This document shows positions 1-5,030 of a stretch of DNA of 5,030 nt, in pieces. Within the stretch, counting starts at the first letter, position 1. The number at the start of each line of letters is the position of its first letter. This DNA is from JACDAL01 sp035646635 (GTDB lineage: Bacteria; Actinomycetota; CADDZG01; WHSQ01). The notes beneath the pieces were generated by a model, which did not search any database, was not told where the DNA came from, and worked only from the letters and a program-made list of their open reading frames with translations. The position numbers were made by a program, and so were the translations under genes. Location: the NCBI GenBank assembly GCA_035646635.1, contig DASRPA010000290.1, positions 1 through 5,030 of the forward strand, given 5' to 3'.

Positions 1-24
1 TCCTCAGTCCGCGTTTGGCCACCG
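1..24 (-). repeat. Partial copy of dispersed GGTGG-ended repeat, cut by window edge
   Basis: The reverse complement of these 24 bases reads CGGTGGCC, then AAACGCGGACTGAGGA. It matches positions 4955-4977 on the plus strand except for one extra C. The similarity stops at the GGTGG end; sequence further inward is unrelated to that flanking the right-hand copy, so this is a real element boundary. The other end of the unit lies outside the window. The repeat family is inferred from internal comparison only; I cannot name it. Confidence 0.7.
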
Positions 25-76
25 CGCAAGGCTCCCGGCCACCGCGCAAGGCCCCCGGCCCCGGCCCCCGGCTCTC
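17..76. repeat. Tandem 20-bp repeat with C-rich low-complexity tail
   Basis: Two adjacent 20-bp units, 17-36 and 37-56, both begin GGCCACCGCGCAAGG and differ at one base (T at 33, C at 53). A third, degenerate period (57-76) starts with GGCC and decays into C-rich CCCCGG-type sequence. Both good units start with the same GGCCACCG that forms the end of the dispersed repeat at 1-24, so they may have arisen by slippage at its edge. The rest of the stretch up to 141 contains no gene that I can support. Confidence 0.75.
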
Positions 77-141
77 GTGCCCGCCCAGACGGTGAGCCCG
101 CATGTCTCACTCAATCCCCCAGCCTTTAGTAACCTCGCCCA

Positions 142-807
142 ATGAAGGCGAACCTCTTTAACTCGAGGGCCGACAGGCTGAGAGACGCGACAGTCATCGC
201 CGTGCTGCGGATGAGATCGGCGAGCGATGCCGTCGAGGGTATGGCCGTGGCCGTGCGCGGTGGTTTCGAGGCCGTCGAGGTCACGATGAACACGCCGGGG
301 GCCGCCGATGCCCTCTCCGAGGTGGCGGGCCGGATCGATGCGATCGTCGGGGCAGGGACCGTTCTCGAGCCCCAGCAGGTCAAGGAGGCATACGACGCCG
401 GCGCCGAGTTCATCGTCACTCCGGTGGTCGTTCCGGAGGTCGTCGACGCCGCCCACTCCCTGTCGCTGCCCGTGACGTTGGGCGCATCGACGCCTACCGA
501 GATCCACAGCGCACGCAGGGCAGGGGCCGACTGGGTCAAGGTGTTCCCCGCCGAGAGCCTCGGAGGGCCCGACTACATCGAGCATGTCCTCGGCCCCCTC
601 TACGACGTGCCTCTACTCGTTTCGGGCGGCATCACTCCCGAGAACTACCTCGGGTATCTCGATGCGGGGGTCGAGCTGGTGGGATTCGGTGAGTCGGTGT
701 TCAGCTCCCAGCTGGCCGCCCAGGGCCGGTACGACGAGATCGAACGGCGCGCCGTCGACGTGTGCCGCCGGCTCGATATGTACATCACCGATCACGCCGA
801 GGGCTGA
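142..807 (+). CDS. eda: KDPG/KHG aldolase (2-dehydro-3-deoxy-phosphogluconate aldolase)
   Basis: This is a cytoplasmic class I aldolase of 221 aa, close to the family's usual 200-215 residues. It splits 2-keto-3-deoxy-6-phosphogluconate into pyruvate and glyceraldehyde-3-phosphate, the last Entner-Doudoroff step; many members also act on 4-hydroxy-2-oxoglutarate. The expected TIM-barrel motifs are present: VIAVLR (18-23), EVTMNTP with the probable catalytic Glu46, GAGTV (70-74), FIVTP (90-94), WVKVFPAE with the Schiff-base Lys133, and SGGITPEN (161-168). The ATG at 142 puts Glu46 and Lys133 almost exactly at the E. coli enzyme's numbering, which supports this start. No clear Shine-Dalgarno lies before it; a weak TAGTAA at 127-132 could be the -10 box of a nearly leaderless transcript. 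No phosphogluconate dehydratase gene is adjacent, so the pathway is not confirmed here. It is followed after 33 bases by the methyltransferase gene and probably heads that operon. Confidence 0.93.
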   Translation: MKANLFNSRADRLRDATVIAVLRMRSASDAVEGMAVAVRGGFEAVEVTMNTPGAADALSEVAGRIDAIVGAGTVLEPQQVKEAYDAGAEFIVTPVVVPEVVDAAHSLSLPVTLGASTPTEIHSARRAGADWVKVFPAESLGGPDYIEHVLGPLYDVPLLVSGGITPENYLGYLDAGVELVGFGESVFSSQLAAQGRYDEIERRAVDVCRRLDMYITDHAEG

Positions 808-817
808 GCAGCTCGCC

Positions 818-848
818 GAGGGATTGCTCCATGCCCGAGAGTGTCTAG
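818..848 (+). promoter_or_regulatory. Shine-Dalgarno plus five-codon ORF overlapping the next gene's start
   Basis: GAGGGA (818-823) lies seven bases before an ATG at 831, the best ribosome binding site in this part of the window. That ATG opens only Met-Pro-Glu-Ser-Val before TAG at 846-848. The methyltransferase frame starts at GTG 841, inside this mini-ORF and one frame over, and has no well-spaced Shine-Dalgarno of its own. Possible readings are translational coupling by termination and restart, or a one-base insertion that displaced the true ATG start. The sequence alone does not decide between them. Confidence 0.45.
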
Positions 849-1470
849 AGCGGTGCCTCAGAGCCAGGAAGGGCTCGCTCGCCTCGTTGCGCGGGAGGGC
901 GTGGCGGATTGGGTGGTGGACGCGTTCAGGGCGGTCGATAGAGCCGCGTTCACGCCGGAGAAAACGGGGGCCGCAGCCTACGCCGATCGTCCCGTGGCCC
1001 TGCCCGAAGGGCAGACCACGAGCCAACCCTCACTGATCGCCAGGATGATCGACGAGCTTGCCCCGCCGGAAGGGGGCCGCGTCCTGGAGGTGGGAACGGG
1101 CTACGGTTTCCAGACCGCGCTCTTGGCGCAGCGGGCCTCCTTGGTGGTGTCGGTCGAACGGCACGTTGGCCTCGCCTCGCGCGCCCGGGCCAACCTCGAA
1201 CGTGCCGGGGTGGTCAATTGCGTGGTGATGGTCTCAGATGGCTGGAAGGGTGAGCCGGGCCATGCCCCCTACGACGGCATCGTTGTCTCGGCGACGGCGT
1301 CGGAGATTCCGCCCGTACTTGCTGTGCAACTTACCGAGGGGGCCCGTCTGGTAATTCCTGTAAGGGATGGTTACGATGAACGGGTCGTGTTGCTGGAGAA
1401 GCGCGCGGGAGCCTTGGAGATGATCAAGAGGATGGTTTCTGCGCGCTTCGTTCCTCTCGTGCGGGAGTGA
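841..1470 (+). CDS. pcm: Protein-L-isoaspartate O-methyltransferase (PCMT)
   Basis: This cytoplasmic repair enzyme uses S-adenosylmethionine to methylate isoaspartyl residues formed in ageing proteins, allowing their return to aspartate. At 209 aa it has the family's normal length. Visible motifs in order: an N-terminal helix ending RAAFTPE (34-40, the usual R-x-x-F-V-P region); AYADRPVALPEGQTTSQPS (46-64), the family signature around substrate binding; SAM motif I VLEVGTGYGFQTALLA (81-96); the acidic post-I segment VVSVE with Glu106; a motif around Asp133-Gly134; PYDGIVVSATA (143-152); and the strand ARLVIPV (168-174). The GTG at 841 is the first usable start in frame after the aldolase stop, but it lacks a well-spaced ribosome site; GTG 901 is a later alternative and would remove part of the N-terminal helix. 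The stop codon overlaps or abuts the phosphatase start, so the two are likely co-translated. The isoaspartyl role is inferred from family motifs. Confidence 0.9.
   Translation: MSRAVPQSQEGLARLVAREGVADWVVDAFRAVDRAAFTPEKTGAAAYADRPVALPEGQTTSQPSLIARMIDELAPPEGGRVLEVGTGYGFQTALLAQRASLVVSVERHVGLASRARANLERAGVVNCVVMVSDGWKGEPGHAPYDGIVVSATASEIPPVLAVQLTEGARLVIPVRDGYDERVVLLEKRAGALEMIKRMVSARFVPLVRE
1463..1467 (+). promoter_or_regulatory. Ribosome binding site that decides the phosphatase start
   Basis: GGGAG lies five bases before GTG 1473, a workable Shine-Dalgarno distance. The alternative GTG at 1467 overlaps this motif and has no purine-rich sequence at the right distance upstream. GTG 1473 is therefore preferred, although 1467 forms the common 4-base GTGA overlap with the upstream stop. 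Confidence 0.55.
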
Positions 1471-1472
1471 CT

Positions 1473-2354
1473 GTGAACAAGGTTCTTGTCCTGGCTGTTG
1501 CGATTCTCACGTCTCTGTCCACCTGGGTTGCAGGAGTCGCCGAGGCTAGGCTGCCGGCCGTCGACGCGGCGCCCGGCGTTGCCGCGACCGCAGAGTCCGG
1601 CTACTTCAACTTCGCCGTGATCGGGGACTTCGGTACGGGCGGCGACGAGCAAGAGGCGGTGGCGCAGCGAATGTGCAAGTGGCGCGCAAATCATCCCTTC
1701 GAGGATGTCTTCACCACCGGCGACAACATCTATGACACGGGCCAAAAAAGGCGTTTCGATGGAAGGTTCTGGAAACCCTATGGCTGTCTGTTCGACGCCG
1801 GGGTCAAGTGGCACGCGATTCTCGGCAATCACGACATCATCGTCAACGGCGGACTCTACGAGCTCAGCGAACCGACCTTCGGGATGAAGGCTCGCAATTT
1901 CGTGGTGCGGCGCAACGGGGTGCGCTTCGTGATGGTGGACTCGAACGCGCTTCGGATGGGCTGGATCCGTCGGCATCTGCGCAGCAAGCCCGACGATCGC
2001 TGGACCATTGTCGTGTTCCATCACCCCGTCTATTCACCGAGCACCGCACACGGCTCGACGCCCGGGTTCAGGAAGCTTCTGAATCCCCTGTTCCGCCGCC
2101 GCGGTGTGGACCTCGTCCTCAACGGCCACGACCACCTCTACTCGGTCACCAAGCCGATCAAGAAGATTCGTTACCTCGTTACGGGGGGTGGGGGCCGCGA
2201 GCTGTATCCGTGCGCGGCAGCCAACTTCAGCGCGGTGTGCGTGGAAAGAAATCACTTCGTCTACGTTCACGCCGGGCGGAAACGCCTGCGAATCCGGGCG
2301 GTGCCGGCGAAGGGCCGCGTGTTCCACAGCTTCCGCACCCGAGGACGAGCCTAA
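1473..2354 (+). CDS. Exported purple-acid-phosphatase-like metallophosphoesterase
   Basis: The product is 293 aa from GTG 1473 (295 from GTG 1467). Residues 1-25 form a signal peptide: a basic start (NK), a hydrophobic stretch VLVLAVAIL, and an A-E-A cleavage site before Arg26, so the enzyme should act outside the membrane. All five dinuclear-metal motifs are present in order: GDFG (Asp52), GDNIY (Asp84, Tyr87), GNHD (Asn119, His120), VVFHHP (His183) and GHDH (His219, His221). The tyrosine in GDNIY is diagnostic of purple acid phosphatases, in which it binds Fe(III); generic metallophosphoesterases lack it. It resembles the short, single-domain forms and lacks the N-terminal fibronectin-like domain of plant enzymes. 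The C-terminus is Arg/Lys-rich. The probable role is release of phosphate from external esters; the substrate cannot be told from sequence. It is the last gene of the operon, and no U-tract terminator follows. Confidence 0.88.
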   Translation: MNKVLVLAVAILTSLSTWVAGVAEARLPAVDAAPGVAATAESGYFNFAVIGDFGTGGDEQEAVAQRMCKWRANHPFEDVFTTGDNIYDTGQKRRFDGRFWKPYGCLFDAGVKWHAILGNHDIIVNGGLYELSEPTFGMKARNFVVRRNGVRFVMVDSNALRMGWIRRHLRSKPDDRWTIVVFHHPVYSPSTAHGSTPGFRKLLNPLFRRRGVDLVLNGHDHLYSVTKPIKKIRYLVTGGGGRELYPCAAANFSAVCVERNHFVYVHAGRKRLRIRAVPAKGRVFHSFRTRGRA

Positions 2355-2390
2355 TCCGTACCCTCGTTGTTCGGTAGCGTCGGTGATCGG

Positions 2391-2466
2391 CGGTGGCCGA
2401 CGTGCGACAGTCTCATCTCAGCCACCAAAACGGTGGCCGACGTGCGACAGTCTCATCTCAGCCACC
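2391..2466. repeat. Two perfect 36-bp direct repeats, 40-bp period
   Basis: Copies at 2391-2426 and 2431-2466 are identical over 36 bases and separated by AAAA. Each copy has inverted ends: GGTGGC near the left edge (2392-2397, 2432-2437) and GCCACC at the right edge (2421-2426, 2461-2466). Identity stops exactly at the 36-bp borders on both sides. Copy 2 covers the last two glycine codons and the stop of the minus-strand SulP gene. Together with the 2355-2390 spacer, this fills the 103-bp convergent intergenic gap. The pair at 4955-5030 has the same architecture and period with a different interior. Confidence 0.9.
2421..2437. terminator. Hairpin at the repeat junction, possible bidirectional terminator
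   Basis: GCCACC-AAAAC-GGTGGC forms a perfect 6-bp stem with a 5-base loop, midway between two convergent genes. It has no T-run on either side, so it is not a classical intrinsic terminator, although its position fits one. The same arms can instead pair with the outer ends of each 36-bp repeat, giving alternative folds. Function is inferred from position only. Confidence 0.35.
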
Positions 2467-3981
2467 CGGATCGGCCACGACTCGGGCGATGATCTTGCGG
2501 GCTTGAGGCGGAACGTCCGACAGCTCCACTTCGAACCCCGCCTCGCGCGCATCGTCCATCAAGCCTCTAAGTGCAAGGGCTCCGGTGAGGTCGACGCGCC
2601 CCAGGCCCCCGAGGTGCACGTTAAGGACGTTGGCCGACGGATTCTCTGCCAGGAGTTTGCCGAAGGCATCTTCGAGCCCGGGAGCGGAAGCGAAATAGAG
2701 CACACCCTTCGGCGCCAGATGCAGGACATCTCCATCTCTCCATGCGGGGATCGATAGACGCAGCTCTCGCCACAGGTGAGCCAGGATCGCCAACAGTATC
2801 CCGATGATCACGGCTCGCTCGACGTGTGGAGCAAGAATGACGGTCAACAGGAAAGTGGCGAGCGCTACCGCGAACTGGAGTCGGGCGTAGCGGTAGTAGT
2901 CGCGAAAGCGAGGCACCTGCACGAGATCGCTCACCGTGACGATGATCGCGGCGGCGAGCACGGCGACCGGTAGCGTCTCTAAGATGGCCACGAAGGGGAG
3001 AAAGAGGAGCACGATCAACCCGGTGATGGCACCGCTGATTCTGGTGCGGGCACCAGCGGTGCGCGCCAAGGCGGTGCGCGATAGCGAGCCACCGACGGGA
3101 AAGCCACCTCCCAATCCGGAGACGAGGTTGGCGGCACCCTGTCCGATCAGCTCCTGGTTGGGGTCCCAGCGCAGACGATCGAGTATCGAGTAGCGGCGAG
3201 CAATCGACGCGGGTTCGGCAAAGCCGACCAGCGCAATCACGAGAGCGGGAGCAAGCAACTTGCTCAGAGAGCTCCACGGGAGGGCGAGCGAGATCGGCCG
3301 GAGCCCCGATTCGATATCCCCGAGCACCGCGCCCTCGTAGCCCACCACCGTATTGAAGCCGAGCGCCAGCACCACCGCCGCGAGGATTCCCGGAAAGAGA
3401 TGGTGCACGCGTTTCCCGCCGGCTATCAGCAACGCGGTTGCGATGGCGACCGGAATCGCTTCCACTTGCCACGATCCAGGGTTTCGAAGCACCTCCAGCG
3501 CAATGAGTAATGGGTTGCCACCCGCCGCGGTTGCCCCCACAACCGCCGGGATCTGCGAGGCTACGATCACAACCGCCGCTCCCGCGGTGAAGCCGAGCAT
3601 GACCGGCTGGGACATGAGATGAGCGATCGGGCCTGCTCGCACGAGTCCCATGACGATACGAATAACCCCGACGAGAAGGGCCAGCAACGCCGCCAGCAGC
3701 ACGTACTCGGAGCCCCCGGGTTGAGCGATTGCCGAGAGCGCGCCGAAGGTCAGCAGAGAAGTGAGGGCAGTGGGGCCGGTGGCAAGGTACGGGGACGAGG
3801 CGAACAGCGCTGCCGCTAGAGGTGCCCAGGCGGCCGCGAACAGCCCCCGGCCCGCCGGCACGCCGGCCAGGGTCGCGTAGGCCAGCGCCTGAGGGATCAA
3901 CACCAGGGCCACCGTCACCCCTGCAAGGATGTCGCCGGGATGGAACCGGACATTCTTAAGTCGATTTACCACCTCTGCCAT
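2458..3981 (-). CDS. SulP-family (SLC26-like) anion transporter with C-terminal STAS domain
   Basis: This is an integral inner-membrane transporter of 507 aa, toward the short side for SulP proteins. The membrane part spans roughly residues 17-405, with many hydrophobic segments. It carries the family signatures: PQALAYATLAGVPAGRGLFA (30-49), and the segment from Asn275 to Arg302 containing NQELIGQG and GGGFPVGGSLSR, followed by GARTRISG (310-317). After about residue 412 a cytoplasmic STAS domain follows, with LYFASAPGLEDAF (428-440), a hydrophobic strand, and VDLTGALAL (463-471) resembling the D-x-T-G core. Known substrates in the family include sulfate, bicarbonate and dicarboxylates; nothing here distinguishes among them. 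The ATG at 3981 precedes MAEVVNRLKNV and is backed by only a weak GGGTG. The last two codons and the stop lie inside a 36-bp repeat, so the extreme C-terminus may have been altered by repeat insertion. It is divergent from the P1 hydrolase and convergent with the phosphatase. Confidence 0.92.
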   Translation of the reverse strand: MAEVVNRLKNVRFHPGDILAGVTVALVLIPQALAYATLAGVPAGRGLFAAAWAPLAAALFASSPYLATGPTALTSLLTFGALSAIAQPGGSEYVLLAALLALLVGVIRIVMGLVRAGPIAHLMSQPVMLGFTAGAAVVIVASQIPAVVGATAAGGNPLLIALEVLRNPGSWQVEAIPVAIATALLIAGGKRVHHLFPGILAAVVLALGFNTVVGYEGAVLGDIESGLRPISLALPWSSLSKLLAPALVIALVGFAEPASIARRYSILDRLRWDPNQELIGQGAANLVSGLGGGFPVGGSLSRTALARTAGARTRISGAITGLIVLLFLPFVAILETLPVAVLAAAIIVTVSDLVQVPRFRDYYRYARLQFAVALATFLLTVILAPHVERAVIIGILLAILAHLWRELRLSIPAWRDGDVLHLAPKGVLYFASAPGLEDAFGKLLAENPSANVLNVHLGGLGRVDLTGALALRGLMDDAREAGFEVELSDVPPQARKIIARVVADPGG

Positions 3982-3991
3982 TACACCCGCT

Positions 3992-4033
3992 GAGTGGTCA
4001 TGGATGGCTGCTATAAGACCACTCGCACCACTC
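3992..4033. promoter_or_regulatory. Operator-like dyad with a third half-site between divergent genes
   Basis: GAGTGGTC (3992-3999) and GACCACTC (4017-4024) form a perfect 8-bp inverted repeat with a 17-base spacer. ACCACTC occurs again at 4027-4033, giving a direct repeat ACCACTCG (4018-4025 and 4027-4034) with a 9-base step. The 68-bp region must hold the promoters of both flanking genes, so a regulator bound here could control both. CTATAA at 4011-4016, read on the minus strand as TTATAG, could serve as the -10 box for the SulP gene with a leader of about 20 bases. The regulator is unknown. Confidence 0.5.
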
Positions 4034-4036
4034 GGC

Positions 4037-4042
4037 TATAAA
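4037..4042 (+). promoter_or_regulatory. Candidate -10 box for a leaderless P1 hydrolase transcript
   Basis: TATAAA (within TATAAAT) is close to the TATAAT consensus in a GC-rich setting. It ends seven bases before the start codon at 4050, so transcription would begin at or next to the ATG. No Shine-Dalgarno sequence lies between the box and the start, which agrees with leaderless initiation, common in Actinobacteria. I see no convincing -35 element. Confidence 0.5.
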
Positions 4043-4049
4043 TCAGCAG

Positions 4050-4931
4050 ATGAGCGGCCTGCTCGCCGGCTTCAGGGTCGGCCACTTCACGGACGAGGAC
4101 GCGGCTACCGGCTGCACGGTCGTCCTGCCTCCGCCGGGCAACGTGACCTCCTGTGACGTGCGGGGTTCCTCGCCCAGCTCGCGCGAGCTCGAGTTACTGC
4201 ATCTCGATCGCCGTCTCGAGGAGGTCCATGCGCTGCTGCTGACCGGGGGCAGCGCCTTTGGGCTGGCGGCTGCGGACGGAGTGGTGGCCTGGCTGGCCGA
4301 GAGAGGGGTTGGTTATCGCACCGCCGCGGCCGTGGTCCCGATCGTTCCGGCGGCGGTCATCTTCGACCTCCTGCCGGGGAAAGCCTCGCCTCCAAGGGCA
4401 GCCGCCGGGAGGGCGGCCTGTGAGGCGGCGACCGAGGAGGACGTCGCCACCGGGCTCGTGGGGGCAGGGCGCGGAGCGACGGTGGGCAAGTGGGCGGGCC
4501 GGCAGCACGCCAGCGAGGGAGGACTCGGTTTGGGGCACGCCGAGAGCAAGGGTTATCAGGTGGGAGCCGTGGCCGTCGTCAATCCGGTCGGGGACGTCAT
4601 CTCCTCAGAGGGTGCGGTGATCGCCGGCACTACGGCAGCTCGGCCCCGTTTCACCGGGCCGGGCTCGGAGGAGGAGCTCCCCGCCAACACGGTGCTGGTG
4701 GTGCTCGCCACCACAGCGTCTCTCGACAAGCGTGCCGTGCGCTGGCTGGCGGCGCGAGGCTCCGACGGGGTGACGGTGTCGGTGCGGCCTGCGCACACTC
4801 GCTATGACGGCGATGTCACGTTTGCCTGCGCGGCCCCCTCACGTACGGACACCCCAGCCGATCTGGACGTGCTGGGGCGTCTCGCTACCGAGGCGGTGGC
4901 GAACGCGATCCGGCAAGCCGTCACCCGCTGA
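4050..4931 (+). CDS. P1/DmpA-family (peptidase S58) self-processing aminopeptidase or amidohydrolase
   Basis: The 293-aa product belongs to the N-terminal-nucleophile hydrolases that include DmpA L-aminopeptidase/D-esterase, beta-peptidyl aminopeptidases and NylC nylon-oligomer hydrolase. Recognisable segments are LLAGFRVGHFTDEDAATGCT (4-23), the highly conserved LLLTGGSAFGLAAADGVVAW (62-81), GVGYRTAAAVVPIVPAAVIFDL (86-107), GRGATVGKW (140-148), GAVAVVNPVGDV (172-183) and PANTVLVVLATTASL (211-225). By comparison with NylC, which cleaves itself between Asn and Thr, autocleavage is expected between Asn213 and Thr214, leaving an alpha chain of 213 residues and a beta chain of 80 residues with Thr214 as nucleophile. 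No signal peptide is visible, so it should be cytoplasmic. The substrate cannot be predicted; small peptides or amides are likely. It is divergent from the SulP gene and shares its control region. The start at ATG 4050 fits both the conserved N-terminus and the probable leaderless promoter. Confidence 0.9.
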   Translation: MSGLLAGFRVGHFTDEDAATGCTVVLPPPGNVTSCDVRGSSPSSRELELLHLDRRLEEVHALLLTGGSAFGLAAADGVVAWLAERGVGYRTAAAVVPIVPAAVIFDLLPGKASPPRAAAGRAACEAATEEDVATGLVGAGRGATVGKWAGRQHASEGGLGLGHAESKGYQVGAVAVVNPVGDVISSEGAVIAGTTAARPRFTGPGSEEELPANTVLVVLATTASLDKRAVRWLAARGSDGVTVSVRPAHTRYDGDVTFACAAPSRTDTPADLDVLGRLATEAVANAIRQAVTR

Positions 4932-4936
4932 AAACG

Positions 4937-4951
4937 GCTCGGGGCCCGAGC
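4937..4951 (+). terminator. GC hairpin just after the P1 hydrolase gene
   Basis: GCTCGGGGCCCGAGC is a perfect palindrome around one central base, giving a 6-bp stem with a 3-base loop. It starts five bases after the stop codon. No T-run follows, so termination efficiency is uncertain, but the position fits a terminator of the type seen in GC-rich genomes. Confidence 0.45.
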
Positions 4952-4954
4952 TAC

Positions 4955-5030
4955 CGGTGGCAAACGCGGACTGAGGACATTTGACCCCCCAAAAAGGTGG
5001 TGAAAAGCGGACCGAGGACGTTTGACCACC
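4955..5030 (+). repeat. Second tandem repeat pair, GGTGG...CCACC units at 40-bp period
   Basis: Copy A (4955-4989) and copy B (4996-5030) share the pattern GGTGG, AAA, GCGGAC, GAGGAC, TTTGACC, and then CCC or ACC. They differ at scattered positions and are joined by CAAAAA. GGTGG recurs at 4956 and 4996, exactly 40 bases apart, as in the 2391-2466 pair. Copy B has perfect ends GGTGGT/ACCACC and an extra AAA/TTT pairing inside them; copy A has lost one arm match (CCCCC for CCACC). Copy A matches the inverted fragment at 1-24. The array may continue beyond the window. Confidence 0.8.

Noticed and set aside
4..585. Long open frame on the minus strand opposite the aldolase
   Set aside because: It is a GC-rich shadow of the aldolase: the product is Gly/Arg/His-rich, has no recognisable motif, and runs antisense to a clearly conserved gene.
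2355..2390. Possible intrinsic terminator directly after the phosphatase stop
   Set aside because: I find no stable stem followed by a T-run in this spacer; the only strong hairpins are those formed by the repeats.
2391..2466. CRISPR array, because the repeat length of 36 bp is typical
   Set aside because: There are only two copies and the 'spacer' is AAAA; no cas gene is present, and the 4955-5030 pair has a 6-base linker. These are tandem repeats, not a CRISPR array.
2104..2757. 217-codon plus-strand frame across the phosphatase end and the repeats
   Set aside because: It overlaps two well-supported genes, one in another frame and one antisense, and its low-complexity Ser/Arg product has no recognisable motif.
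2621..3472. 283-codon minus-strand frame inside the SulP gene
   Set aside because: It is the same strand in another frame of a gene with clear family motifs; its translation is Arg-rich with no domain.
1..5030. Composite transposon bounded by inverted repeats
   Set aside because: No transposase or recombinase gene is present, target-site duplications cannot be assessed at the window edges, and the cargo is ordinary metabolism. Assembly ending at repeats explains it as well.

Overview
The window is GC-rich bacterial DNA with five complete genes and little intergenic space. Several features suggest a high-GC actinobacterial-type genome: a strong G/C bias, two GTG starts, weak or absent ribosome binding sites at some starts, and a likely leaderless gene. 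I cannot place it below that level with confidence. The protein set is mostly metabolic and housekeeping in character, and I see no defence, toxin or biosynthetic cluster.

Layout. Positions 1-141 hold a partial copy of a dispersed repeat, two tandem 20-bp units, a C-rich low-complexity tract, and possibly the promoter of the first gene. Three plus-strand genes follow as a compact probable operon: a KDPG/KHG aldolase (142-807), a protein-L-isoaspartate O-methyltransferase (841-1470), and an exported purple-acid-phosphatase-like metallophosphoesterase (1473-2354). A convergent intergenic gap carries two perfect 36-bp direct repeats at a 40-bp period. The second copy runs into the 3' end of a minus-strand SulP-family anion transporter (2458-3981). 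A 68-bp divergent intergenic region holds a perfect 8-bp dyad, an additional half-site and promoter-like TATAA elements. A P1/DmpA-family self-processing hydrolase (4050-4931) follows. The last 99 bases hold a GC hairpin and a second tandem repeat pair, again at a 40-bp period.

Function. The aldolase makes pyruvate and glyceraldehyde-3-phosphate. The methyltransferase repairs damaged proteins. The phosphatase probably releases phosphate outside the cell. The SulP protein imports sulfate, bicarbonate or a related anion. The P1 hydrolase probably cleaves small amide or peptide substrates after autocleavage. There is no single evident pathway.

The least explained feature is the repeat family. 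It consists of about 36-bp units bounded by GGTGG and CCACC, in tandem pairs joined by short A-rich linkers. The interior sequences of the two pairs differ, but the spacing is the same. Copies lie in inverted orientation at the two extreme ends of the window, which may mean that an assembly stopped at repeats.
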